64,000 bases of DNA from Daphnia pulex. Taxonomy: Eukaryota > Arthropoda > Branchiopoda > Diplostraca > Daphniidae. The notes under the pieces are model-generated. The model did no database searches. It was given only the letters and a program-made list of their open reading frames with translations, and was not told the DNA's origin. The stretch covers positions 2,542,001 through 2,606,000 of the forward strand of contig NC_060026.1 in NCBI RefSeq assembly GCF_021134715.1. Reading direction: 5' to 3'. This document shows positions 1-8,994 of this stretch, piece after piece. The position numbers and the translations under genes were made by a program. How positions within the stretch are numbered: position 1 is the first letter of the stretch; each line of letters starts with the position of its first letter.

Positions 1-91
1 GTGTTTGAAACCAGGGTTGTTGAAATCAGTTGAGTGAGCATCTCTGACACGGCAACAACTGCTGTGCACTATTTCTCACTAAATCGCAATC

Positions 92-409
92 ATGAGTAAA
101 TATTCTGTTACTTTTGTTTTTGTATCAATTTCTATTGGTTTTAGTCAGTTATTATTGCATAGTTATGTTCAAATTATTTATTTTCTAGTAAATTATGGCG
201 TTGTGCTGCTGTTGGGTGTTGAATCGTTGATGGTTGGGTCGACCACTGGTGTGCCGATGTCACCTGGGTATGGCGGATATCAAAGCACAACACTACTTTC
301 TTATTACTCAACATCAACCAACGCTGCTCCAGCTTACTACACCAAGGCTCCAAAGTACTACACCACCAAGGCTTCAGAGTATTACAAGTTTTATTCAAGG
401 AGAGAATAG
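92..409 (+). CDS. Small secreted tyrosine-rich (YYT repeat) protein, copy A, left arm
   Basis: Best model has a tiny first exon 92-95 (ATG A, donor GTAAAT) joined to 189-409 after acceptor TTTTCTAG, giving 74 residues. The product begins MINYGVVLLLG, a hydrophobic signal-like stretch, then GVPMSPGYGGYQ and short tyrosine repeats (APAYYTKAPKYYTTKASEYY). Reading straight on from the ATG without splicing also stays open for 105 codons, so the intron is inferred from the tandem copies, which share the GTAAAT and TAG borders. Extracellular structural or cuticle-like use is a guess from composition; I recognise no enzyme domain. It is the only copy of the three that reads through cleanly, though its upstream TATA region is damaged. 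An identical copy lies at 8538-8855. Confidence 0.5.
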   Translation: MSKYSVTFVFVSISIGFSQLLLHSYVQIIYFLVNYGVVLLLGVESLMVGSTTGVPMSPGYGGYQSTTLLSYYSTSTNAAPAYYTKAPKYYTTKASEYYKFYSRRE

Positions 410-414
410 GCGAA

Positions 415-727
415 ATAATCAAGCGAGTGATTATCTCCGACACGACAACAACTGCCGTGCACTATTTGTCACCAACTGCATTCTTCATCGTGCATAGAGG
501 TAAATTTTCAGTTTTCTACATGGAATCGTGATCAATTCTACTTTTTGTCAGTTATTATTGCATATTTATGTTCCAATTATTTATTGTATAGTAAACTGTG
601 GCGTGTGCTGCGGTTGGTTGTCAAATACCTCAAATACTACACCACCGACACTTCAATTTTTGCTGCCCGAGCTGCATCACAAAGAGCCCGAGTACTACAT
701 CGTGATTCCATTCGTTTAAAGCCATAA
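415..727 (+). pseudogene. Broken tyrosine-rich protein gene, copy B, left arm
   Basis: The leader resembles copy A (GACACGACAACAACTGCCGTGCACTATTTGTCACC), but the start codon has become ATA in GCATAGAGGTAAAT. After acceptor TATAG the exon opens as expected (NCGV), then loses much of the signal region. The repeat survives only as KYLKYYTTDTS in another frame, followed by a shifted PEYY remnant ending at TAA about 720. Lost start, frame changes and deletions make this a decayed copy. Confidence 0.65.
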
Positions 728-957
728 CCATTTGGTATTAATTTTAATATTGTTTGTTGTAGACCCATCCCCAGCAACGTCAACCTGCAGAAGGAAAGGC
801 CAGTTTGTATGTCCTTCAGAAGGTCACGGAGATCATTACGTAAAACTGTCAATGCGGTGGTGTAGAGGTTGGGTGAGAACGGGATGTGTTTGCTTCATTA
901 TCAAGCAGGTAAAATAGCCGCAAGGCTTAAGAGAGGGGTCAGGGTGAGAAAAAGTCG

Positions 958-992
958 TATAAAAGAAGAGAGAAAAGGCGGTTGAAATCAGT
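958..992 (+). promoter_or_regulatory. TATA box and initiator of copy C, left arm
   Basis: TATAAAA at 958-964 stands 32 bp before the A of an arthropod-type initiator TCAGT at 988-992. The spacing is canonical for a focused RNA polymerase II promoter. The TCAGTTGAGTG start region is repeated at 26-36 ahead of copy A. Ironically this best-preserved promoter drives the most broken coding copy. Confidence 0.65.
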
Positions 993-1079
993 TGAGTGAA
1001 AATCTCCGACACGGCAACAACTGCTGTGGACTATTTGTCACCAACTGCATTATTCATCGTAATACCGGTTCGCAACCAA

Positions 1080-1646
1080 ATGGTAAATATTCTGTTTTTA
1101 CATGGTTTTGTATCACTTTATAATTTTGTTTGTTAATATGCTAGTTATATTCAAAATTAATGTTGAATTTATTTACCGTCCAGTTAACTATGGTGTCGTA
1201 CTGCTGTTGGTTGCTGTATCCTTGATGGTTGGGTCGACTACTGGGGTACCGATGTCTCGTGGGTATGGTGGATACCAAACCGCAACGCCGGCGTCTTACC
1301 ACACAACATCACACGCAACAACCAGAGTACTACACCACAACTTATGATGTCCCGAACTACTACACCGAAGCCTCAAAGTATAATTCTGCCTCGAATTACA
1401 CCACCGGAGTACTACACCACCAAGGCAGCGGAGTACTACACCACCAAGGCAGCGGAGTACTACACCACCAAGGCAGCGGAGTACTACACCACCAAGGCAG
1501 CGGAGTACTACACCACCATGTATGCTGCCCTTGCCTTTTAGACCGAGGCTCCCAAGTACTACTCCGTTCCCTGCTTCAGCACCGAGGCTCCAGCTTATTA
1601 CACCACCAAATCGGTTAAATATTACACAGAAACGCCCAAGTACTAG
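1080..1646 (+). pseudogene. Broken tyrosine-rich (YYTTKAAE repeat) gene, copy C, left arm
   Basis: The exon 1 ATG at 1080 is followed directly by donor GTAAAT, one base shorter than copy A, so splicing to the acceptor before TTAACTATGG puts the signal region (NYGVVLLLVAVS) out of frame. The body then needs three frames: GYGGYQTATPASYHTT, then PEYYTTTYDVPNYYTEASKY, then a run of YYTTKAAE units. An in-frame TAG at 1539-1541 interrupts it before TEAPKYYSVPCF...YYTETPKY and a final TAG at 1644-1646. One start lesion, two shifts and one stop mark a pseudogene of a longer tyrosine-rich secreted protein. Sequencing error is unlikely because the other arm agrees. Confidence 0.7.
1406..1501 (+). repeat. 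24-bp tandem repeat (four units) coding AEYYTTKA
   Basis: Four perfect copies of a 24-base unit beginning GGAGTACTACACCACCAAGG, each coding eight residues (EYYTTKAA). A partial fifth unit follows. The absence of any difference between units suggests recent expansion or homogenisation. Confidence 0.85.
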
Positions 1647-2063
1647 TATTTTGTCAACTTCGCGTCAGTTGTCTATTGGTGTTGGATTTCTTCAAGACCA
1701 GTATGCTGAATTGTGAATTGTTTGTTTTATTTTATGTTTTAGAGGTGACTACTTCCTTATTCATACGGACATGTTCTTGTGGTTCGACGATGATATTTCA
1801 AGGATTAGTTACGAAAGACACTTGTAACTGTAGATTTTATCAAATCTTATAAGTAATGGGGAAGTGGCTGACCTTTGTAAAAATGAAAGACTTTGAAGTT
1901 GAGAGAAATATATTGATACAATTCATAAACAAACCTTGGTATAAATTAGAAACAATGAACAAAAAAAAAAAAAAAAGAATTGTGTTATATTGTCCCACCT
2001 CCTCCCACAATTCCTCCACATTTTACAGTCTCATACATACATACATATATACATACACTTAAG

Positions 2064-2339
2064 TTAACCCATTGGCTGCCACGCCATACAACCCGTAGGT
2101 TGCTCTCTACTAATCTACGCGCCACGTCTGAAGGATCCATGACCAAGTGGGACTTGCCATTGCTGACAAGTCCGTGCTGAAAAGGGGTAGCTATAGTGCA
2201 TTGCCTGAAACAGGCGCCTTGCGGCAAATTTTGGGCTTGGCGACTCTCCGACCCCGCGGCTTGTAAACCACGAGACCGAACAGCGCGGCCCGTGCTAAGG
2301 AGCTAGGGGAATACAAAGGCGTGGCAGACAACGGGTTAA
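2064..2339. mobile_element. piggyBac-type MITE, left arm
   Basis: The element body 2068-2335 (268 bp) starts CCCATTGGCTGCCACGCC and ends with the near-perfect inverted copy GGCGTGGCAGACAACGGG (two mismatches in 18). It is flanked on both sides by TTAA (2064-2067 and 2336-2339). TTAA target duplication with termini starting CCC is the signature of the piggyBac superfamily. There is no room for a transposase, so this is a non-autonomous miniature element that would need a transposase from elsewhere. Confidence 0.8.
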
Positions 2340-2620
2340 CTAACACTAACACAAACATATTACCAACAACAAATGATGATCCACGCTGACATTTTGGAGA
2401 TACCGGCGACGTTTTAGTGTCCATCTTCTCGACGTTTCCTCTCATTACCTGAATAGAATAAAGAGAAAACAATTCTTTATTAAGTGACATGCCAATTAAA
2501 GTAACATAATAGTCACATAATACATATAGGCTCATTGTTCTGGTGTTTTTGCTCAAAACTTTAAAGGCGCGCTTTAAATTGCTTAAAATCTACCTAACAA
2601 TATTGAGAACTGTTCACAGA

Positions 2621-3007
2621 ACAAAGCTCACATGCTAGTCTTCAAAAAAAAATTCCGGAAGTAGACCGGAAGTAACCACAGCGCCTCAACCATTGAGCTG
2701 TCGTCAAATTAAACCACATATTCGTGATCTCCATGAAATTTGGGGTCGATTAGATGTGATTTAAACGAAATCCAAAATTTGGCCAAAATCGAGAATTTTC
2801 CTGAACTATAGTTCAGGAAAATTTTCGAAACCGGAAGTACGCGTACGTAAAAAAGATAAAATGAACTTTACCACAAATTTGACGAGGATCACGAATATGT
2901 GGTTCTTTTGCTCCTCGAATGAATATTTACTGAACTACTGACTGAAATGAGCAAACCGGAAGTAGAAAAAAAGAGCAATTATCGAAAATTTTACAAGTGA
3001 GCTTTGT
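2621..3007. mobile_element. Foldback-type element with CCGGAAGT motifs, left arm
   Basis: Ends are inverted copies: ACAAAGCTCACATG at 2621 and, inverted, ACAAAGCTCACTTG at 3007. Inside, several blocks recur in opposite orientation, including ACCACATATTCGTGAT near 2713 and its complement near 2889, and a perfect 30-bp palindrome with half site AATTTTCCTGAACTA at 2794-2823. The motif CCGGAAGT occurs four times (near 2656, 2668, 2830 and 2955). The fold-back layout without coding capacity suits a MITE or foldback element; no clear target duplication was found, so the superfamily is open. Confidence 0.6.
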
Positions 3008-3278
3008 TGCAGGAATAGTAATCGTCAGTTATTACTAAATATTTCAACAAAATAACTGCCATTAAATGTTTAAATAGACGTGCAAAGTAACTGAAAATGA
3101 CTGTTATGACAGCTGCAAATTATCAAAAAGCCATCTAGCGTTAGAAAAAAGAAACGTCCAAGTAAAACTTCGTTGGCGCGTAAGAAGGGCCTGATTTTGA
3201 AAACTATTACACAGACAGAGTCTAACGCAACTAGACTATTAGTAGATAACCTACGAAAATAAGTCAATTGTTGGGTAC

Positions 3279-3534
3279 CTGAGCATAATCCCTTGGTGAG
3301 TGACTGCAGGTGCGTAACAGCGGACGGAAGCGATCACTGAAGTGGTCCAGAAACTCGCCAGTGAAGTAAAACAAATTGTGTTTAAAAGCAGTGAAGTTAG
3401 ATGAGCGTGCGTCGCGAAGATAAGGATGGAGAAGAACGTTGATGGAAGTCCCTCTTCCGTCATGGACAAAGGTCAGCATTGGCACAAGAATCTCCGTGCC
3501 AGGACCACACGATTCCATAAAGATACTGTGTGCT
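3279..3534 (-). CDS. Unidentified exon candidate, left arm
   Basis: Mirror of 5413-5668 with the same splice-like borders and open frame. It lies just outside the point where arm identity ends (3561), so it belongs to the homogenised part. Confidence 0.3.
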
Positions 3535-3561
3535 CTGTAAAATAAAATGTTTTACATTAAT

Positions 3562-5385
3562 GAAAATAAAACAAAGAATAAAGCATATCAATCTTTACCT
3601 TTTCTAAGAAAGCACACTGAAATGCTCATGATAAAAAAACCGTAAAAATGGAATCCACAGCAGGTTATTCACTTCACGCTCTTCATGTCTCTGAAACTCT
3701 AAGTAGCAATGGGAAAAGGAAATTCTATATGTTATTTACAAATTTACACAAATTTACCTATGAGAAATAAAACTATACCTATCCCTCATCTCGGTTGCCT
3801 TCTTAACAGAAGTAGAAACAGCCACAACAAAAAACATGCTGTTTCAGGGTACACCACCAAAATTGCAAGATTCAGAAAATATCTATGTTTCATGAGCAAG
3901 AATACCTATGTTATATGAAAATCTGAATGGTAATGGTCTGGTTGCAGTAATGGGGAAATACCTTATCTCGGCACATTTGTATTCCACTTCATGTTGACTT
4001 CAACCATGAGTTTTAGGCTTTTGAAATCATGATGGGCCTAATGGATGGAAAGTGACTGAGCGCCAAGTCAACTTGTTGGAATTACTGACTGTCATTATGC
4101 ATCTAGAATTTGAAGGAATAAGTTGGTACAGTATAAAAATAAGGAAACTATGTCAACATTAACCTACATTAGTTATGAAGTTCAATTTGGTAAATGAAAT
4201 CACAGGAATATAGGTATTAATTAGCTACAATTTGTTTCGCCCAATTAGCCTCGTTTATCGATGTAACAACAACATGAGCGATACTAGCGACATCTAGTAA
4301 TGAGTTTCTAAAGTTGGTTGCACAGCCACAGCTCAAATTATATTGGAGTTCTTATTGTCGCGTAGTGGAGTTCTATTTTTGGATAATAAAAATATTGGGG
4401 TTCTATTGTCGGTGTCGGTGACAAACGACAATAGAATTCCAATAATTGGACCACATTTAGCTGTGACTGTGCATCTAAGGATTCAAAACTCATTACTAGA
4501 TGTCGCCAGTGTCGCCTTGTTGTTGTTACATCGTGAAACGAGGCAAAATGGGCGAAACAATTGGTTGCTAATTTATACTTATATTCCTGTGATTTCAATA
4601 ACCAAATTGAACTTCGTATCTTGTGTAGGTTTATATTTACCTAGTTTCCTTATTTTTATACTGTATCATTTTATTTCTTCAAATATTAGATGCACACTGT
4701 CAGTGTCAGTCATTCCAACAAGTTGACTTAGCGCTCAGTCAATTTCCATCCAATAGACCCATAATGCTGTCAAAACCTAAAACTCATGTTTGAAGCTCAC
4801 ATATAGTGGACAAATCTGCCGAGTTAAGGTATTTTCCCATTACTACTAACAGTCCATTACAATTCAGATTTTCATGTAACATAGGTATTCTTGTTCACGA
4901 ACCATAGGACTTTTCTGAATCTCACAATTTTGGTGGTGTAACCTGCAACATCATGTTTGCTGTGATGGCTGTTTCTATTTCTGTTTAGAAGGCATCCCAC
5001 TGAGAGATAGGTAGAGTTTTATTTTTCACTGGTAAATTTGTAAATAAAGTAGAGAATATCCTTGTCCGATTGCTACTTACAGTTTCAGTGACATGAAGAG
5101 TGTCATGTGAATAATGCTGTGTGTATGCATACATGTTCGAGTTTTGCTTGACGCCTTATTAAATTCATCACCCATATGATAAAGGTGAGCATCAATTCCA
5201 CCTATCACCATGCTACTGTAACACATTATGACACTTTCTTTAGCATAAGGAAATGTATCTAAACATGAGGAGTAAGACTGTTTGTTCCTGTGATTTCCAT
5301 TTTTACGGTTTTTTCATCATGAAAATTGAAGTGTGCTTCTTAGAAATGGTAAAGATTGATATGCTTTATTCTTTGTTGTATTTTT
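3562..5385. repeat. Diverged core of the inverted repeat
   Basis: Aligned by eye, the two halves differ at roughly one base in ten next to the arm boundary and also by indels. Shared landmarks are the pair near 3690-3760 and 5035-5100 (TGAAACT...AAGTAGCAAT) and the pair near 4280-4330 and 4455-4520 (GACATCTAGTAATGAGTTT). The turning point around 4380-4440 is a short AT-rich stretch with the word GTTCTATT repeated. I see no convincing gene here; the open frames at 4338-4726 are opposite-strand shadows without recognisable protein features. Confidence 0.8.
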
Positions 5386-5412
5386 ATTAATGTAAAACAT
5401 TTTATTTTACAG

Positions 5413-5668
5413 AGCACACAGTATCTTTATGGAATCGTGTGGTCCTGGCACGGAGATTCTTGTGCCAATGCTGACCTTTGTCCATGACGGAAGAGGGACT
5501 TCCATCAACGTTCTTCTCCATCCTTATCTTCGCGACGCACGCTCATCTAACTTCACTGCTTTTAAACACAATTTGTTTTACTTCACTGGCGAGTTTCTGG
5601 ACCACTTCAGTGATCGCTTCCGTCCGCTGTTACGCACCTGCAGTCACTCACCAAGGGATTATGCTCAG
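5413..5668 (+). CDS. Unidentified exon candidate, right arm
   Basis: A 256-nt stretch is bordered by an acceptor-like TTTTACAG and a donor-like CAG|GTACCC and is open in one frame throughout (85 codons, containing MESCGPGTEILVPM and ending SPRDYAQ). The frame enters in phase 1 and leaves in phase 0. I do not recognise the protein. No partner exon with matching phase was identified nearby, so this may be an orphan exon of a gene disrupted by the inverted duplication, part of a mobile element, or chance. Identical copy on the minus strand at 3279-3534. Confidence 0.3.
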
Positions 5669-5939
5669 GTACCCAACAATTGACTTATTTTCGTAGGTTA
5701 TCTACTAATAGTCTAGTTGCGTTAGACTCTGTCTGTGTAATAGTTTTCAAAATCAGGCCCTTCTTACGCGCCAACGAAGTTTTACTTGGACGTTTCTTTT
5801 TTCTAACGCTAGATGGCTTTTTGATAATTTGCAGCTGTCATAACAGTCATTTTCAGTTACTTTGCACGTCTATTTAAACATTTAATGGCAGTTATTTTGT
5901 TGAAATATTTAGTAATAACTGACGATTACTATTCCTGCA

Positions 5940-6326
5940 ACAAAGCTCACTTGTAAAATTTTCGATAATTGCTCTTTTTTTCTACTTCCGGTTTGCTCAT
6001 TTCAGTCAGTAGTTCAGTAAATATTCATTCGAGGAGCAAAAGAACCACATATTCGTGATCCTCGTCAAATTTGTGGTAAAGTTCATTTTATCTTTTTTAC
6101 GTACGCGTACTTCCGGTTTCGAAAATTTTCCTGAACTATAGTTCAGGAAAATTCTCGATTTTGGCCAAATTTTGGATTTCGTTTAAATCACATCTAATCG
6201 ACCCCAAATTTCATGGAGATCACGAATATGTGGTTTAATTTGACGACAGCTCAATGGTTGAGGCGCTGTGGTTACTTCCGGTCTACTTCCGGAATTTTTT
6301 TTTGAAGACTAGCATGTGAGCTTTGT
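5940..6326. mobile_element. Foldback-type element with CCGGAAGT motifs, right arm
   Basis: Mirror copy of 2621-3007, including the 30-bp central palindrome at 6124-6153. Confidence 0.6.
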
Positions 6327-6607
6327 TCTGTGAACAGTTCTCAATATTGTTAGGTAGATTTTAAGCAATTTAAAGCGCGCCTTTAAAGTTTTGAGCAAAA
6401 ACACCAGAACAATGAGCCTATATGTATTATGTGACTATTATGTTACTTTAATTGGCATGTCACTTAATAAAGAATTGTTTTCTCTTTATTCTATTCAGGT
6501 AATGAGAGGAAACGTCGAGAAGATGGACACTAAAACGTCGCCGGTATCTCCAAAATGTCAGCGTGGATCATCATTTGTTGTTGGTAATATGTTTGTGTTA
6601 GTGTTAG

Positions 6608-6883
6608 TTAACCCGTTGTCTGCCACGCCTTTGTATTCCCCTAGCTCCTTAGCACGGGCCGCGCTGTTCGGTCTCGTGGTTTACAAGCCGCGGGGTCGGA
6701 GAGTCGCCAAGCCCAAAATTTGCCGCAAGGCGCCTGTTTCAGGCAATGCACTATAGCTACCCCTTTTCAGCACGGACTTGTCAGCAATGGCAAGTCCCAC
6801 TTGGTCATGGATCCTTCAGACGTGGCGCGTAGATTAGTAGAGAGCAACCTACGGGTTGTATGGCGTGGCAGCCAATGGGTTAA
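6608..6883. mobile_element. piggyBac-type MITE, right arm
   Basis: Mirror copy of the element at 2064-2339, with both TTAA flanks kept. Its presence at the symmetrical position shows that insertion preceded the event that made the arms identical. Confidence 0.8.
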
Positions 6884-7300
6884 CTTAAGTGTATGTATAT
6901 ATGTATGTATGTATGAGACTGTAAAATGTGGAGGAATTGTGGGAGGAGGTGGGACAATATAACACAATTCTTTTTTTTTTTTTTTTGTTCATTGTTTCTA
7001 ATTTATACCAAGGTTTGTTTATGAATTGTATCAATATATTTCTCTCAACTTCAAAGTCTTTCATTTTTACAAAGGTCAGCCACTTCCCCATTACTTATAA
7101 GATTTGATAAAATCTACAGTTACAAGTGTCTTTCGTAACTAATCCTTGAAATATCATCGTCGAACCACAAGAACATGTCCGTATGAATAAGGAAGTAGTC
7201 ACCTCTAAAACATAAAATAAAACAAACAATTCACAATTCAGCATACTGGTCTTGAAGAAATCCAACACCAATAGACAACTGACGCGAAGTTGACAAAATA

Positions 7301-7867
7301 CTAGTACTTGGGCGTTTCTGTGTAATATTTAACCGATTTGGTGGTGTAATAAGCTGGAGCCTCGGTGCTGAAGCAGGGAACGGAGTAGTACTTGGGAGCC
7401 TCGGTCTAAAAGGCAAGGGCAGCATACATGGTGGTGTAGTACTCCGCTGCCTTGGTGGTGTAGTACTCCGCTGCCTTGGTGGTGTAGTACTCCGCTGCCT
7501 TGGTGGTGTAGTACTCCGCTGCCTTGGTGGTGTAGTACTCCGGTGGTGTAATTCGAGGCAGAATTATACTTTGAGGCTTCGGTGTAGTAGTTCGGGACAT
7601 CATAAGTTGTGGTGTAGTACTCTGGTTGTTGCGTGTGATGTTGTGTGGTAAGACGCCGGCGTTGCGGTTTGGTATCCACCATACCCACGAGACATCGGTA
7701 CCCCAGTAGTCGACCCAACCATCAAGGATACAGCAACCAACAGCAGTACGACACCATAGTTAACTGGACGGTAAATAAATTCAACATTAATTTTGAATAT
7801 AACTAGCATATTAACAAACAAAATTATAAAGTGATACAAAACCATGTAAAAACAGAATATTTACCAT
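7301..7867 (-). pseudogene. Broken tyrosine-rich (YYTTKAAE repeat) gene, copy C, right arm
   Basis: Mirror of 1080-1646 with the same premature stop (7406-7408 on the plus strand) and the same frame changes. Confidence 0.7.
7446..7541 (-). repeat. 24-bp tandem repeat, right arm copy
   Basis: Mirror of 1406-1501, same unit number. Confidence 0.85.
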
Positions 7868-7954
7868 TTGGTTGCGAACCGGTATTACGATGAATAATGC
7901 AGTTGGTGACAAATAGTCCACAGCAGTTGTTGCCGTGTCGGAGATTTTCACTCA

Positions 7955-7989
7955 ACTGATTTCAACCGCCTTTTCTCTCTTCTTTTATA
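7955..7989 (-). promoter_or_regulatory. TATA box and initiator of copy C, right arm
   Basis: Mirror of 958-992: TATAAAA on the minus strand at 7983-7989 and TCAGT at 7955-7959. Confidence 0.65.
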
Positions 7990-8219
7990 CGACTTTTTCT
8001 CACCCTGACCCCTCTCTTAAGCCTTGCGGCTATTTTACCTGCTTGATAATGAAGCAAACACATCCCGTTCTCACCCAACCTCTACACCACCGCATTGACA
8101 GTTTTACGTAATGATCTCCGTGACCTTCTGAAGGACATACAAACTGGCCTTTCCTTCTGCAGGTTGACGTTGCTGGGGATGGGTCTACAACAAACAATAT
8201 TAAAATTAATACCAAATGG

Positions 8220-8532
8220 TTATGGCTTTAAACGAATGGAATCACGATGTAGTACTCGGGCTCTTTGTGATGCAGCTCGGGCAGCAAAAATTGAAGTGTC
8301 GGTGGTGTAGTATTTGAGGTATTTGACAACCAACCGCAGCACACGCCACAGTTTACTATACAATAAATAATTGGAACATAAATATGCAATAATAACTGAC
8401 AAAAAGTAGAATTGATCACGATTCCATGTAGAAAACTGAAAATTTACCTCTATGCACGATGAAGAATGCAGTTGGTGACAAATAGTGCACGGCAGTTGTT
8501 GTCGTGTCGGAGATAATCACTCGCTTGATTAT
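8220..8532 (-). pseudogene. Broken tyrosine-rich protein gene, copy B, right arm
   Basis: Mirror of 415-727 with the same lost start codon, frame changes and deletions. The fact that the lesions are shared between arms shows the decay happened before the arms became identical. Confidence 0.65.
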
Positions 8533-8537
8533 TTCGC

Positions 8538-8855
8538 CTATTCTCTCCTTGAATAAAACTTGTAATACTCTGAAGCCTTGGTGGTGTAGTACTTTGGAGC
8601 CTTGGTGTAGTAAGCTGGAGCAGCGTTGGTTGATGTTGAGTAATAAGAAAGTAGTGTTGTGCTTTGATATCCGCCATACCCAGGTGACATCGGCACACCA
8701 GTGGTCGACCCAACCATCAACGATTCAACACCCAACAGCAGCACAACGCCATAATTTACTAGAAAATAAATAATTTGAACATAACTATGCAATAATAACT
8801 GACTAAAACCAATAGAAATTGATACAAAAACAAAAGTAACAGAATATTTACTCAT
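8538..8855 (-). CDS. Small secreted tyrosine-rich (YYT repeat) protein, copy A, right arm
   Basis: Mirror of 92-409, with exons 8852-8855 and 8538-8758. Here the upstream flank is visible. Where copy C has TATAAAA about 32 bp before its TCAGT start site, this copy has TAGAAAA near 8964-8970, and about 12 extra bases (including GAAACCAGGG) push it further from the start. Transcription, if any, runs toward the palindrome centre, as in the left arm. The predicted 74-residue product is identical to the left copy. Whether it is expressed is unknown. Confidence 0.5.
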   Translation of the reverse strand: MSKYSVTFVFVSISIGFSQLLLHSYVQIIYFLVNYGVVLLLGVESLMVGSTTGVPMSPGYGGYQSTTLLSYYSTSTNAAPAYYTKAPKYYTTKASEYYKFYSRRE

Positions 8856-8994
8856 GATTGCGATTTAGTGAGAAATAGTGCACAGCAGTTGTTGCCGTGT
8901 CAGAGATGCTCACTCAACTGATTTCAACAACCCTGGTTTCAAACACCTTTTCTCTCTCTCCTTTTCTACGACTTTTTCTCACCCTGACCCCTCT

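Larger units (their letters stand above)
1..3561 (+). repeat. Left identical arm of the palindrome
   Basis: This is the mirror of 5386-8946. Every stretch I compared is identical: the tyrosine-rich gene copies, the MITE, the foldback element and the exon candidate. The first mismatch is at 3562 (G) against 5385. Perfect agreement over 3.5 kb, homopolymers included, means very recent duplication, very recent gene conversion, or an assembly fold-back. Confidence 0.9.
1..8946. repeat. Giant inverted repeat (palindrome), about 8.9 kb
   Basis: Position p on the plus strand matches the complement of position 8947-p. The match holds without any length shift from 1/8946 to 3561/5386, including a run of 15 A near 1960-1975 mirrored as T near 6972-6987. 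From 3562/5385 inward the two sides are still recognisable inverted copies but carry substitutions and indels, for example about 180 bp present near 5100-5290 with no counterpart on the left. The turning point lies near 4380-4440. The left arm touches the window edge, so it may continue outside. Everything in the arms is present twice, in opposite orientation. Confidence 0.95.
5386..8946 (-). repeat. Right identical arm of the palindrome
   Basis: Reverse-complement copy of 1-3561. Beyond 8946 the sequence continues with a pyrimidine-rich stretch and then the 207-bp repeat block. That flank shows what lies upstream of the outermost gene copy, a part not visible on the left because the window starts there. 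Confidence 0.9.

Noticed and set aside
92..190. Translation of the tyrosine-rich copy A straight through without its intron
   Set aside because: Open, but it adds a phenylalanine-rich stretch. All three tandem copies keep GTAAAT near the start and an AG acceptor before the conserved (N)YGVV segment, which favours splicing.
2191..2556. 121-codon frame overlapping the MITE
   Set aside because: It crosses the MITE terminus into unrelated flank, so it is a chance frame.
4338..4726. Overlapping opposite-strand frames at the palindrome centre
   Set aside because: They arise because the sequence is nearly self-complementary. No coding signal, splice border or recognisable motif.
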